Part shown: positions 48,128 to 58,408 of the stretch, one piece after another | Position numbering within the stretch: position 1 is the stretch's first letter | How the letters are laid out: the number at the start of each line of letters is the position of its first letter | Assembly: GCA_020726505.1 (NCBI GenBank) | Contig: JAHLEZ010000018.1 | Coordinates: 1,240,001 to 1,304,000 of the forward strand | DNA length: 64,000 nt | Source: Leptodontidium sp. MPI-SDFR-AT-0119 | Lineage: Eukaryota > Ascomycota > Leotiomycetes > Helotiales > Leptodontidiaceae | Direction of reading: 5' to 3' | The notes under the pieces: model-generated | The model's input: only the letters and a program-made list of their open reading frames with translations | The model's database searches: none | Told to the model about the DNA's origin: nothing | Program-made: the position numbers and the translations under genes

Positions 48128-51100
48128 CAATAGTATTAACAAACTCGTCCCTAGTAGTTTTAAACGCACTACAAGAGACACAATTAACGCAGGCACCTCA
48201 AGCTTAACTATCATTAGTAAGGGTACACGCATCTTCGAGAACGCTTTATATAGCTCTAAAGGACTAAACACACGGAATCTAAAGCTAAACAACGTGGCTA
48301 TTATAGAGGAGTTCAACGTTAACATTATCTTAAAGAGCCTCCTCGTATAGTCGGGGGTATAGTATAATAGTACTAACACGACTTTACGAGTAAGCAATGC
48401 TAAGGATATCTATATAATAAGAAACTTACAGCGCAAGTGGAACCTTATAGTATTTAAATATAAGTTAATTAATAACTACTCGCGCTCTTTACAACTACGT
48501 GTATTTATAAAGACTCGTAGATCTCCTACTATAATAATATACCCGATAATTAGTAAACGATTACACCCTCTCAAAAAGTATACCTTTTAATCAACTCGCA
48601 GTTTCTTACGACCCCGGAGTGACATAGTACAAATGTGGCACTTACGGGCTAGTTACCTCGGCAAAATAGCCCTAGAAGCTCTTATAAAGTATGCCCGCAA
48701 TGTTCAAATCGACGGAATAACTAACGTTAAATGCAAAAGCTGCGCCGTAATATACTTAAACTAACGACTATCACGTAAAGAGTTAAACAATAAGTCGCCG
48801 AGACCGTTCTTTAGAGTCGCATAAGACCTGTTTAACTACCTTATAAGCTACGATAGGACATACTAGCTGCTAGCGATCAAGGACGAATATAGCGGCAAGC
48901 TTTTTGCGTTCACAAGTACTAATAAGACGCAAGAGGCCGTTATAAGCGTGCTTAAGTCGTTTAAGGCATAGTCTAGACGTCAATACGGCCTGGCTATATA
49001 CAAAATCAGGTCTAACAACGACACGTCTGTAATCAATACACAATACTAAACCAAGTACGACCAATGGGCACTAGACCTTAGCATAAAGCTAAAGCCGACC
49101 CCTATGTATACGTATAAGCCAAATAAAAGTGCTAAGAGAGCTAGTGGAGAGCTAATTGCCAAGGCCCTGAAAATAATAACATGCGCCAATCTGCCATCTA
49201 AACTATAGCCGGAAGCTGTTTTAACGATTATATACTTATATAATATATTACCATTAGCTAAGAGAGTTATACAGTCGCCAAACGAAGTCCTAAAAATATA
49301 GTTTAGGCAGTATTTTCAGTAGTACGATTTACACATAATAAAGAGGTTACTAGTTGATTTAAGACTTAATTAGAGTAATACTTTTACGTATAACGCTAAA
49401 GCCTACGCGATAATCAAAGATCGACAAGCTCTCCGTGACAAGAGAAGCTTTAAGGTTAACCCAAGGGGGCATGTTAGTTATCTAGTTAGCTACTGTGTAA
49501 TTAACATATATAGGATCTAGATACCCCTACTGAAGCGTGTAATACGTATTCGAAACGTTATTTTTAATAAGGCATAGTTTTATAATAAGCAAGTAATAAT
49601 CGGCTAACCACTATTAATACTTAAACAAGTAGTTGATATACTTATAAAGCCTAAGGCCGCTTAAGACGCCGAGTTAGTTATCGAACACGTAATAAACGAG
49701 TATACAAAGGCGAAAAATAGTACTAAATTAAATAAGCTACTATTTAACTTAATAAAAGTCGACGAAGTTTCTACGAAAGTAATCTTATATATAATAATTA
49801 AGGCGGAACTACTTATTCTACGAGAGTACTAATATAAAATAATATCGTTAGATTCACGAATTAATACGTTAAAGAACGACATAAAGCTTAACAAAGACGA
49901 TATAAAAGTTTTAGTAATAATAAAAAGCCTAGGTACATTAAGATAGACTCAAAGCTAGATATAACGAAACGAATATATCGAGCCTAAGAGGAGTGCCCTA
50001 AGTGCGAAATAACCACGCCAAATTAAGGGTACGCGCAAATTAATACCTTAAGTTATAATTTAGAGTAAAGCACGAGATAACTAGAGTCAATTATTAAACT
50101 AACCTAAAGCAATTAGTGTAAGTCTAGGAAGTACATTATAGCACGAAAACACTTCGTTTAAAGAAGACTACGACGATAAGCCAGAGGAAGAATAACAACT
50201 TCTCCTAAAAAATACACTATTAGAGACAATAATATAACCCTTATTAAACAAAACTATGTCTTAAGAGACCTTAGACGAAGTGCTATAAGCACTTAACTAA
50301 AGCTAATTAAACCCTGTCTCTCGAGCTTAGCGAAGAAGGCGAGCCAGAGAAATAGTACAATTAAATAAATAATTAAAAATAAGGCCGGGAGTATACTCCT
50401 TTACGACAAGGAAGCTCTTAAGCGCCGAGTTTATAAATTAAAAAGACAAGAACTATACGCAAATCACATCCTTTACTACGACATTTTAAAATAAAGACGT
50501 GACGCGAGAAGATAATAAAAACTATAAAACTATATATATTGTTTTTATAGTTATAATTAATAGCGAAACGATTAGAGTATAGGAAACTATAAGCTTTAAA
50601 ATAATATAATTATATTAAGTAAAGCTTCCGATAGTACTAAAGTACTAGCAGAACCTAGACTAGTACTCGTAAGAAGAACGCTTTTGAGAGGACACACGGA
50701 AGGAAATAAAGAACCTTTAGGCTAAGAAATACTAATATATTACACCTAAAGCAAACGCTAAAACGACGCCTATATTACTAAAATAAGTATTTACTTATAA
50801 AGTTAACTCAGCTAAATAGCTTATACGTACTAAATTATGTATTATTACTAGGGGTAACTTATAAGAGGATACTATTATATTCTCCACGTACGCCTTTATA
50901 TTAGCGGCGAGGTTTTTTCGTGTTACGATAGCCCTAATAGCCTAATTTGACTTAAAAGTTAAGTAGTACGACGTCGTAAACGCTTTTATTAATACAAAAC
51001 GAGACAAACAAAGTACACCCGTTTATTATTATTTTCCTAATAGTTTCAAGTAACCCGGTATAATTATAAAGATTAATAGAGCCCTATATAACCTACGCGA

Positions 51101-52240
51101 CTCCCTAGCCCTATAATATAGCGACTTCTTAGTTACACTTAAAAGCCTTAATTTAGAGCCACTTATAAAAGAGCCTTATATATTTACAAACGATAAGCGC
51201 ATAGTGTTTGTAGCCTTTTACATAAACAATATACAAGTGTTATACTACAAGTCAAACCTCGTTACAGCGGCTAAAATTACTAATAGCCTTAGTAAAGCTT
51301 ACGAGCTAATTATAATAAGTGACGTAAAGTAATTTCTAAGGGTGCGAATTATACGAGATAAACATGCGAAAATAATTACGTTAGTCTACGACACGTATAT
51401 AAAGAAGGTAGCCCGGAAATTTAGCTTAGTAGATAGTAACTGCCTAAGTACCCTTTTACTGTACTACGACTTAGTCAAAAACACTAGTAAAGCGACGAAG
51501 GCATAAATTAAGGAGTACTAAGAAAAGGTCGGATTTGTCTTATACACGGCTATTATAATTAGACTAAACGTAACTTTTGTAATTTCACAGCTATCGCAAT
51601 TCTTAACGAACTTAAGCTAAAAGTACTTATAAGCTATTAATTAGACAATATATTACTTATTTAGTACACACTTCTTAGGGATCGTTTATAGCTATTAATA
51701 GCGTAAAACGTAACTTATAATAGCGTCTAATGCCTCTTTCGTAAATAATTTAGAAACTAGGCGTTCTTTATAAGGGCTTATTATTCTTTTATTCGGGGGT
51801 ATTATACTTTAGAAAGTATTTAAGCAAGATACAGTTATTATCTCGACTATAAAAGCTAAGCTCTTAAGAGTAAAGTAAATTATAAAGGAAGTTATAGTAC
51901 TATAAAGGCTCTTTAAAGAAATACACCTTAATATAAAGTGCCCCTAGAATATCTTTTATAATAATTAATAAATGATTAAGCTTATAATTAAAGAGAACTA
52001 ACGTATATCAACTAAGTTTAAGCACGTTAATATTTAAAATATATAATTACGCTAAGAGTACTAAAAAGGCAATTTTAAAGTTACGTATTTACTTAATAGT
52101 AAGATATACGCTAATAACCTTACTAAAAACCTCCTATGCTAGAAGTTTAAGACTTTTGTCGTATTACTTAATTTACAAGATACTAAGGCGTTAGTAAAAA
52201 AGCTCAATTAAAACTTACACCTTATTACAAAATACACTCT
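48128..52240 (+). pseudogene. Element A pol: protease end, integrase, reverse transcriptase, RNase H
   Basis: Continues after A2 from TSD caata. Landmarks: pre-integrase MWHLRASYLGKIALEALI (48634) with CKSC (48736); integrase DRTYWLLAIKDEYSGKLF-like sequence (48850, one stop); IRSNNDTSV (49010); reverse transcriptase VNAFINTKRDK (50977) and FYINNIQVLYY (51215), both catalytic Asp of YVDD turned to Asn; RNase H with VNNLETRRS (51740) and KFKHVNI (52018). Copia order is kept and stops are numerous. Confidence 0.85.
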
Positions 52241-52349
52241 TTTGTTTTCCTTTGTATTTTTTAAGGTAACATAATTACTTTAAGTATAATCTTTTTAAGT
52301 TATTAGAGGGTAAGAATTCTATTTCAGCTAAAGCCATAACTAAATTAAC

Positions 52350-53271
52350 GCAAAACAAGTATATAAAGGCCCGTTCTTAAGTTACTTATAAAGTAATAAA
52401 CTATAACTCTAAAGGGGCATGTTCTTAAGCCGCTATTAAGTCGCGAATTAAACTACTAACAAGTCCACTAACTCCACTAGTAACTCCTTAATACGACGGC
52501 GGCGGGCGGCCACACCACCAGCACCATCAGCAGCAGCAGCAGCAGCAGCACCAGCACTAGCACCAACCCGAACAAGTGAGAGGATTAGGCAAGGGGCGGG
52601 GGCAAGGGCAACGGCGGGAGCGGGCGGCAGTGACTAAACAACTAAAGTTAGTCTCTTTAAAGCTATTACAAAGACGGAATAAATATACTAAAAGCAATAA
52701 GAGCCTTACAAACCGCGGCCTAAAGGAATTTTAATTACTACTTAAAGTTAGTTAAACTTAAAACTATAAGAACTAAAGTTAAACTTACGCGAGTACGTGA
52801 AGCACTACGCTTCTCTTTTAAAAAAGCGGTAAAAGCCACCGCAATAATAGGCTTAACAAGACCGGCGTAACTATAATTCTAACTATAATACTAAAAGCAC
52901 TAAGCTGAGCTAGCGGCATCTTAATAAATACTAATAAGGAGGTCACCTTTTAAGGTAGTTTTAACGTATACCGAGTAAGGGACCTCCCTATTAGCACTTG
53001 CCTTAACGCGGCGGCGAGAGGGGGTGACAGGGGCGATAAGAGGGGGCGCAGGAGAGGGGGTGCGGCGGCGAGGAGCGGCGGTAGATTATTACAACTAGTT
53101 AGTATACTTTAACTTACTTAACTTCTTAACTTTTTGACTTAAATAACGTTAGAACTAATCTTAAAATAGTAAAATATAAGGGAAACGTACCTTCTTTATT
53201 ACGCGAGTAGCGGCGAGGTTAAAGCGCCGAGAGGCGCAGGCGGCTAACTTAGCGACAGAGACACGACCCAT
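52350..53271 (-). pseudogene. Antisense accessory gene of element A
   Basis: ATG at 53271 (aattcaaaATGGGTCGTGTC) begins MGRVSVAKLAACASRRFNL, AATRVIKK, then a GTACGT donor, a TACTAAC branch and an ACTAG acceptor: a clear fungal intron on the minus strand (about 53190-53095). The second part has STAAPRRRTPSPAPPLIAP, VTPSRRRVKASANREV, YAGLVKPIIAVAFTAFLKE, then Pro/Ala-rich sequence with poly-Ala, and AARRRRIKELLVELVDLLVV near 52465. Lys/Arg-rich, with no known domain. The intron on this strand shows it was a gene of its own rather than a mirror of gag-pol. Confidence 0.62.
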
Positions 53272-53503
53272 TTTGAATTTAATATACTTACAAAAGGAAG
53301 TTACAATAAGGGAGCAGTTGTCTATATACTCTCGTTTAGACGTTTAATATATTTACTTTAGCTATTGCTTATTATTTTTCCTTATTATTTATCGCTTTCA
53401 TATTATTAATTATATATTATATGTCGATTTCCTATTATTTATTATATTTATTAAGCACTTGTTTACTTCGCCAAAGCTTAGTATTGTCCTTGGCGAGGGG
53501 GTG

Positions 53504-53699
53504 TGTCGTGCAGGTTATAATAAGCCGGCTAAGCGAGCCCAATTAAAGGCACTATAGCTAAAGCGCCCGCGACCTCTATATTCAAGGAGCTTAAATAGAC
53601 TATACGTAAATAAACAACCATCAATTACAGTACTGCGCATACCTCAATAATACATCAATTTCGCCTCTGTGGAGCCTCTGGGCGTGCTCTTGCACGACA
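53504..53699 (+). repeat. 3' LTR of element A
   Basis: 196 bp, preceded by polypurine tract GGCGAGGGGGTG, ends GCACGACA, followed by TSD ggttt. Compared with the 5' LTR it keeps TGG and CCA at several sites where the other has TAG or CTA, and the reverse elsewhere. Confidence 0.93.
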
Positions 53700-53704
53700 G
53701 GTTT

Positions 53705-55041
53705 ATTATATATATTTTAAATAAACTATTACTTACTAACTTACTTAGTTAGAGCCTTTTATGACTTATATTCGCTAGGTCTCTCGGGAGCTTTAGATCC
53801 CAGGTAGAGATGTTGTAGTAGATGAGGCAATGTCACGATTTAAGGGCAAATCTTACGACATTATTATTATCCTAAGAAAGCCTATTCTAAAGGGGTATAA
53901 GATATAGGTTCTAGTACAGCAAGGGTACTTCTTAAATTAAGTATTCTATTACAAAGGGATTATCAAAAACCCTATATTAAAAGGAGGGCCTAGAGGTCTA
54001 TGGAAAGTCACATAACCTCGGGAACTAAGAGATAACAACTCCTCTGTTGTCGTCGCATACTTAATGGCCTCTCTCCTTAACTAAGGCAAAGGCTTTTTAG
54101 TCTATTTAAACAACCTCTTCACAAACGTTAAGCTCCTAAAGTATGGCCGACAACGTAGGTGGGGGGCTACAGGCACTTACACAGTTAAATCCGGCATCCT
54201 CAAGCGGTTTTATAATATAAAGAAGGAAGACGCTAAAAGAGATATTATACTTCGGGGAACCTTATATACTAAGCCAACTAAGGACGAGGAAATTAACATA
54301 TTTACTTAGAAAAATAACGCTCTTGTACTATTTATGTCAACTATAGATAATAGCGAAAAAGAGGTAGAAACACTTAGAAAGCGGCCCTTAGAAACCTTTA
54401 CCTCAATAAAAACCGCTAAAGTACTATTTAAAGGCCAAGCAAGAGCTTGGTTAAAGATTCCTGCCTTTGATTATCGATATAACTATAACATAAACGTTAT
54501 TAATAGGGGAAATCAACTCAAAAAGCAAAACTCTGTTTCACGGAAGATTAAGCTTAGCGGTTACTATTCGCTAGTTAATTGGAGTATTAATATAATACTT
54601 ATTAACGCCTTTAAGATCTCCTTTCACTTAGATGTGCCCGATAAGGAAAAATGGACTAATTAAGAGGACTTCCGTATTACGATTCTCTAGGAATGTTTAC
54701 GTCGTGGGCGAGAAACACGTATAAAGCGCAAACGATTAGCTAGTACTTCTATGCCTCCGATCTTAGGTCTCCCTAAAGAGGAGTATACTTTAGAAAGAAG
54801 AGACTTCGCTTAAGACTGTGTTATATGTAAAAAAGAGGGCATTTCCCGGGTAGTTAAGAGGAGGATCCTAGGGGAGCTTTCCACGAATATCCCACCAAAT
54901 ATAACCGGATCCGGATGCAGGAAAAGCACGCGATTTGGCTGTAAAGTCTATAACATTCCCCTTTGTAAGGATAGCACTTGTTTTGCCCGGTATTATAGCT
55001 TAGAATAGAGATGTTGTGATTATAGTCTGAATGCCCTTATA
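53705..55041 (+). pseudogene. piggyBac-like transposase, C-terminal part
   Basis: Catalytic core of the DDE_Tnp_1_7 type: VVDEAMSRFKGKSYD near 53815 (first Asp intact), YKIWVLVQQGYFLN-like sequence, SSVVVAYLMASLLN, then VYLNNLFTNVKLL near 54110 (second Asp now Asn), GATGTYTVKSGI, ILRGTLYTKPT, NNALVLFMSTIDN near 54320 (third Asp of KDNALV now Asn). The long open frame 54334-54663 (LRKRPLETFTSIKTAKVLFK, AWLKIPAFDYRYNYN) follows. A Cys-rich tail (CVICKKEGI near 54823; GCRKSTRFGC and CFARYY near 54915-54995) resembles the piggyBac C-terminal cysteine domain. Several TAG codons sit where Trp or Gln is expected. Confidence 0.8.
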
Positions 55042-55103
55042 TTTTGGTGGGGGATTTGGCCGCCAAGACGCTAAAAGTCGCATCCGAAGCACCGCCAAAT
55101 CGG
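55042..55103 (-). repeat. Right terminal inverted repeat of piggyBac-like element
   Basis: Reverse complement of 30370-30421, ending CCGCCAAATCGG; 62 nt against 52 on the left owing to short insertions. Confidence 0.8.
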
Positions 55104-55520
55104 ATAGTCGACCTTATATGCCTTCGCTAAAGCTACGAACGTAGGGAAATCGATAGAGTCGATTAGATTGACGGAACCAACAACCCAGCCGACGCCATAA
55201 CTAAGTCAAAGGCTTGCTCAGTACTACGTGAGCTAATCGAGACTAATAAGTTTAACGCTAAGTTAACTAAATAAGTGGAGAGAAAGATAAGCTCTTAAGA
55301 AGAGTTGCTAGTGTGTAAATAATGATATTCACGTAATTAGCGAATTACGTGAATACGAAGGACGGGCAAAAACAGGGGTTATAGGACATAAATAGGAGCA
55401 CTCGACGCTAGCTAATACGGGACTAGCCTACGATAAGAGTCTCTTATATAAAGCTCTCATCGATACTTTAGAACAGCTCTTTAGACTTAAATAAATACAT
55501 ACCTGCAACTAAAGCTTTAC
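55104..55520 (+). mobile_element. copia-0: right part, RNase H C-terminus and 3' tail
   Basis: Resumes the RNase H frame broken at 30369: VDLICLR, SYERREIDRVD, IDGTNNPADAITKSKACSVL, ending LLVCK then TAG at about 55310. The PADAxTK motif is typical of this fungal copia RNase H end. The tail contains a strong hairpin (55327-55354). No LTR or TSD found. Confidence 0.72.
55327..55354. repeat. 12-bp inverted repeat with 4-nt loop
   Basis: ATTCACGTAATT, loop AGCG, AATTACGTGAAT, 17 nt after the copia-0 stop codon. Could be an LTR start, a 3'-end hairpin or a remnant of another element end. Confidence 0.7.
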
Positions 55521-55604
55521 ACCGTGTATATCAAGTCTTGCTACGATTAACTAAGTTGTTACTTATTGCGGGAGCTCTAAGTAACATAGTGCAATCAACA
55601 AAAT

Positions 55605-55840
55605 TAATATTCTTTATAAAGTAATTATTATATTATAATAGCTCTTCTCTAACGTATAATAGTCTTAGTCGAGTCTTAAGAGAGAAGTTACTTTCCTTTT
55701 ATAATTTAAAAAAAGTAAAATACTCTTTAAGGAAGATACAGTTAAGTAATCCTTAAGTTAAAGCCTAAAATCTGCTTTATAGCCTAAGACTTTTTCTATT
55801 TATAGTAAAGTTAATAATACAAGCTTACTACTAATTAGTA
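55605..55840 (+). repeat. Direct repeat, copy 1
   Basis: Matches 57148-57347 with gaps: TAAAGTAATTATTA, TATAGCCTAAGAC and AAGCTTACTACTA are shared in order. Possibly two degraded LTRs or repeat tails flanking 55841-57147. Confidence 0.5.
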
Positions 55841-55847
55841 TTAATAT

Positions 55848-56557
55848 AATACCGGTTTATATATTACGCCGTAAGTATAAATATATTTTAAATGCGTGTA
55901 TAATAATAAAGTAATAAAGTATAGTTTAAAATCTATTTATATTTTAAGACAGTGCGAGGAGAGCCAGATTATATACTACGAAACCCCACCAAATCTTCAT
56001 TAAAACTAGTCCGGCTAAGCTCTAACCCCTAACTTTAACCCGCACCCCCTTTTCCAGACTGAAGTATACTTATATAAGGACCTATGAACTAACAAATAAA
56101 ATCGTGAAGTTTATAGTGTTATTATTATTACTATTATTAGAACTCTTTAAAGAATTGTTAATATTTATTAAAGTGTTTAAATCCGTATCCTAATAACCTT
56201 TTAAATAGTGTCTGAATATAGTCCGGCGTTAATCCGAATTGAGGTTAATTCCCTTAATATAAGCTAGGTAGCTTTTAAAGGTCTTATTCGTGGCTCTCAC
56301 TTCTTCGGCCTTATATATTAGTCCACAAGTCCCTACATAAGTATACTTTAATCTGGAAAAGGGGGTACAGGTTAAAGTCAAGAGTTAAAGCTTAATTAGA
56401 ATAGTTTCGAAGTACATTTAGTAAGGTTTCGTAGTATATAATTTAATTCTTCTCGCACTTTCTTAGAAAATACATAAATTTTTTAATTATATATTATTTA
56501 CTTTATTACTATATTAATATATCGATATATTACGTGGTATATAAACCGGTACTGCAC
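55848..56557. mobile_element. Foldback/MITE-like element with about 220-bp inverted arms
   Basis: Left arm (about 55848-56095) and right arm (about 56325-56557) are inverted copies sharing ACCGGTTTATAT, GTGCGAG, TATATACTACGAAACC, CCCCCTTTTCCAGA and AAGTATACTTAT. The 220-bp centre has no coding sequence. Differences between arms are mostly C/T or G/A. No TSD could be fixed. Confidence 0.65.
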
Positions 56558-57780
56558 TAATAGCTATAGAGATATTAGGGGCCGAATATTTTAAAGTGTT
56601 ATTAAGATTAATAGTAATAAGTAAGAGAATAAGTCACAGATGCGATTCAGTACTGATTCGAGGTAGTTCTGAATTTATATTTTACTTAGTTTTTTAGTTA
56701 TAAATTCTCCTTAGCTTATATTACTTCTATTAAAGTATTTACTATTCTTATTCCCTTTACTTATCGTATAAATATACTAAAGGCTTGTAAGTCGTCCTTA
56801 AAATATATACGTTTTATAACTTTTATTAATTTAAACTCGTTTATTATTTATTTCTTAGAATACTTTTAAAAGTCTTAAAAAAGGAATTTTCCCTTAATAT
56901 AACCGTCGTAAAAGGACTCACGGAACTTCTATAAATACGTTATTATATTTCTTATAAAAGCTAAACTAGAATTTGTCGTTTCTCTTAATATAATTATATT
57001 ATTAAATATTTCTAAAGTTAACTTTAGCTTTAGTATGTGGTTTAAAGTATCCGCTATTATGTCAGATGCGATTCGTAGGCAATTTAATAAGTTCTTAGAT
57101 AAGTTTCTCGAAAAGCCTAAAGTTCTAAATTTAAATATATTAACTTAATAATCTTTGTAAAGTAATTATTAGTGTTATTATAGCTTCCTTAACGTGCTTC
57201 GAGTATTAAGGCGAGTCTCGGGGGAGAATTTAATCGATCCTTATTAAAGATATAATAAAGTACTCTAAAGTTTGTTATCAATTTCACTTTATAGCCTAAG
57301 ACCTTTTTTATTTATAATAAGGCTAATAATATAAGCTTACTACTAGCTTTTTATGAGTTTATTAAATAATACTTAAATACTAATTTATTTAAATAAATTT
57401 TTATATATAATTTTGACTTCTCAAGCGAAAAATACTAGGAATTACTTAATATTTACTACATTTTATCATGCATCACTATAGCTACTTCTAAAATAAATAA
57501 TCTATTTATAAGAATATATTAAGTATTATAATCGATTATGAGTTATAAATTTTATTTTTTAAAATCATAATTCATAAAATACTTATTAAATATGTAAAAA
57601 CTAGATATTTGAGATATTATTTTGATTATTAATATAAAACGGTTAAAAACAATAATAATTACATAGTATTCTTATATTTATATTCTATTTATATGTATTT
57701 TTAATTTAGGCCTTTTACTTTTATAATTCTATTAATAAATCAAATAAATTTTTATTAATTAAAAAAATCTTGCTAAAAAG
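56558..57780. repeat. AT-rich RIP-degraded sequence
   Basis: Very AT-rich, no coding potential. Contains CAGATGCGATTC twice (about 56638 and 57064) and copy 2 of the direct repeat (57148-57347). Copy-less AT-rich sequence fills 57360-57780. No element class assignable. Confidence 0.5.
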
Positions 57781-57797
57781 TAACCGTACCTCTGATT

Positions 57798-57874
57798 TTT
57801 AACCGTATTGCTAATGGGCACTTGTTACCAAAGGGGCTCATAACAAGTGTTCTGATTAGGGGCACGGTTAATAA
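57798..57874. repeat. Short inverted repeat, possible MITE or element terminus
   Basis: TTAACCGT...CTAATGGGCACTTGTTA and its approximate reverse complement TAACAAGTGTTCTGATTAG...ACGGTTAA form about 30-bp arms around a 12-nt centre. A partial extra copy (TAACCGTACCTCTGATT) precedes it at 57780. Confidence 0.55.
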
Positions 57875-58408
57875 CTCCTCTCCTTTTTTCTTTAAACGTT
57901 TCATTGTATATGCAAGGATTTAGCTAAATAAAGTAGTTTTACCGGTCGAGGCCTATCCAGGTAGTAGAACCCCATTGGAAGGCGGTCAACGCGACGCACT
58001 TGCTTTCAGGGTCGTGCTAGCGAAGCTAGCACACAGGTGGAAACTTGTTGTCCCGACCGCCGTTCGGGAGACACGTGGTGAACAGGTCCAAATTCAGTAC
58101 CGTGCATGAAATTATACCGCAAGATCTCCGCATCGTCAATACGATAGTGCCAATAGGTAAGCCCGGCGGTTGGTTACTCCGACTTCCTAACAGCACGTCG
58201 ATCTGTACATTATGGACGAGTTTGCCGTTTCTTTAAGTTACACTTTCTTAAAGCCCTAATTTGTGTTCAAATTCGCCAGAAAACTCTTACAGCTTAAGAT
58301 TAAAAATTCCGCCACATCTTTTTCCATTATTCTACCTCAGTTAAATACTATTCACAGAGGGTGACATTGCTTTACTATTAACCCATCTGTTTTTTCTCCA
58401 TTGACATC
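57875..58408. other. Promoter-side sequence of VOC gene, normal composition
   Basis: Composition returns to normal near 57900. Contains the palindrome GTGCTAGC-GAA-GCTAGCAC (58014-58032). The frame at 58045-58236 shows no family. The final 100 bases are the likely promoter and leader. Confidence 0.4.

Larger units (their letters stand above)
30996..53699 (+). mobile_element. Copia element A, containing nested elements B and A2
   Basis: Bounded by 196-bp LTRs in direct orientation (30996-31191 and 53504-53699) and a perfect 5-bp TSD, ggttt (30991-30995 and 53700-53704). With B (plus TSD) and A2 (plus TSD) removed, its own length is about 7477 bp, close to A2 at 7527 bp. Order: LTR, primer-binding site, gag (31360-32586), protease (40287-40600 into 48128), integrase, reverse transcriptase, RNase H (to about 52240), antisense gene, polypurine tract, LTR. 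All coding parts carry many RIP stops, so it is dead. Confidence 0.92.
30370..55103 (+). mobile_element. piggyBac-like DNA transposon split by element A
   Basis: The element's own sequence is 30370-30995 plus 53705-55103, about 2.03 kb. Both ends carry related inverted repeats. The junctions with copia-0 share AT on both sides (30368-30369 and 55104-55105), and removing the element restores the copia reading frame (cttat joined to agtcgac). Everything between 30996 and 53699 is a later nested insertion. The transposase inside resembles the piggyBac (DDE_Tnp_1_7) family; see the separate entries. piggyBac elements normally duplicate TTAA, which is not seen here. Confidence 0.7.

Noticed and set aside
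47924..48397. 157-codon minus-strand frame
   Set aside because: Spans the A2 LTR and the TSD into element A, so it is a chance product of the insertion.
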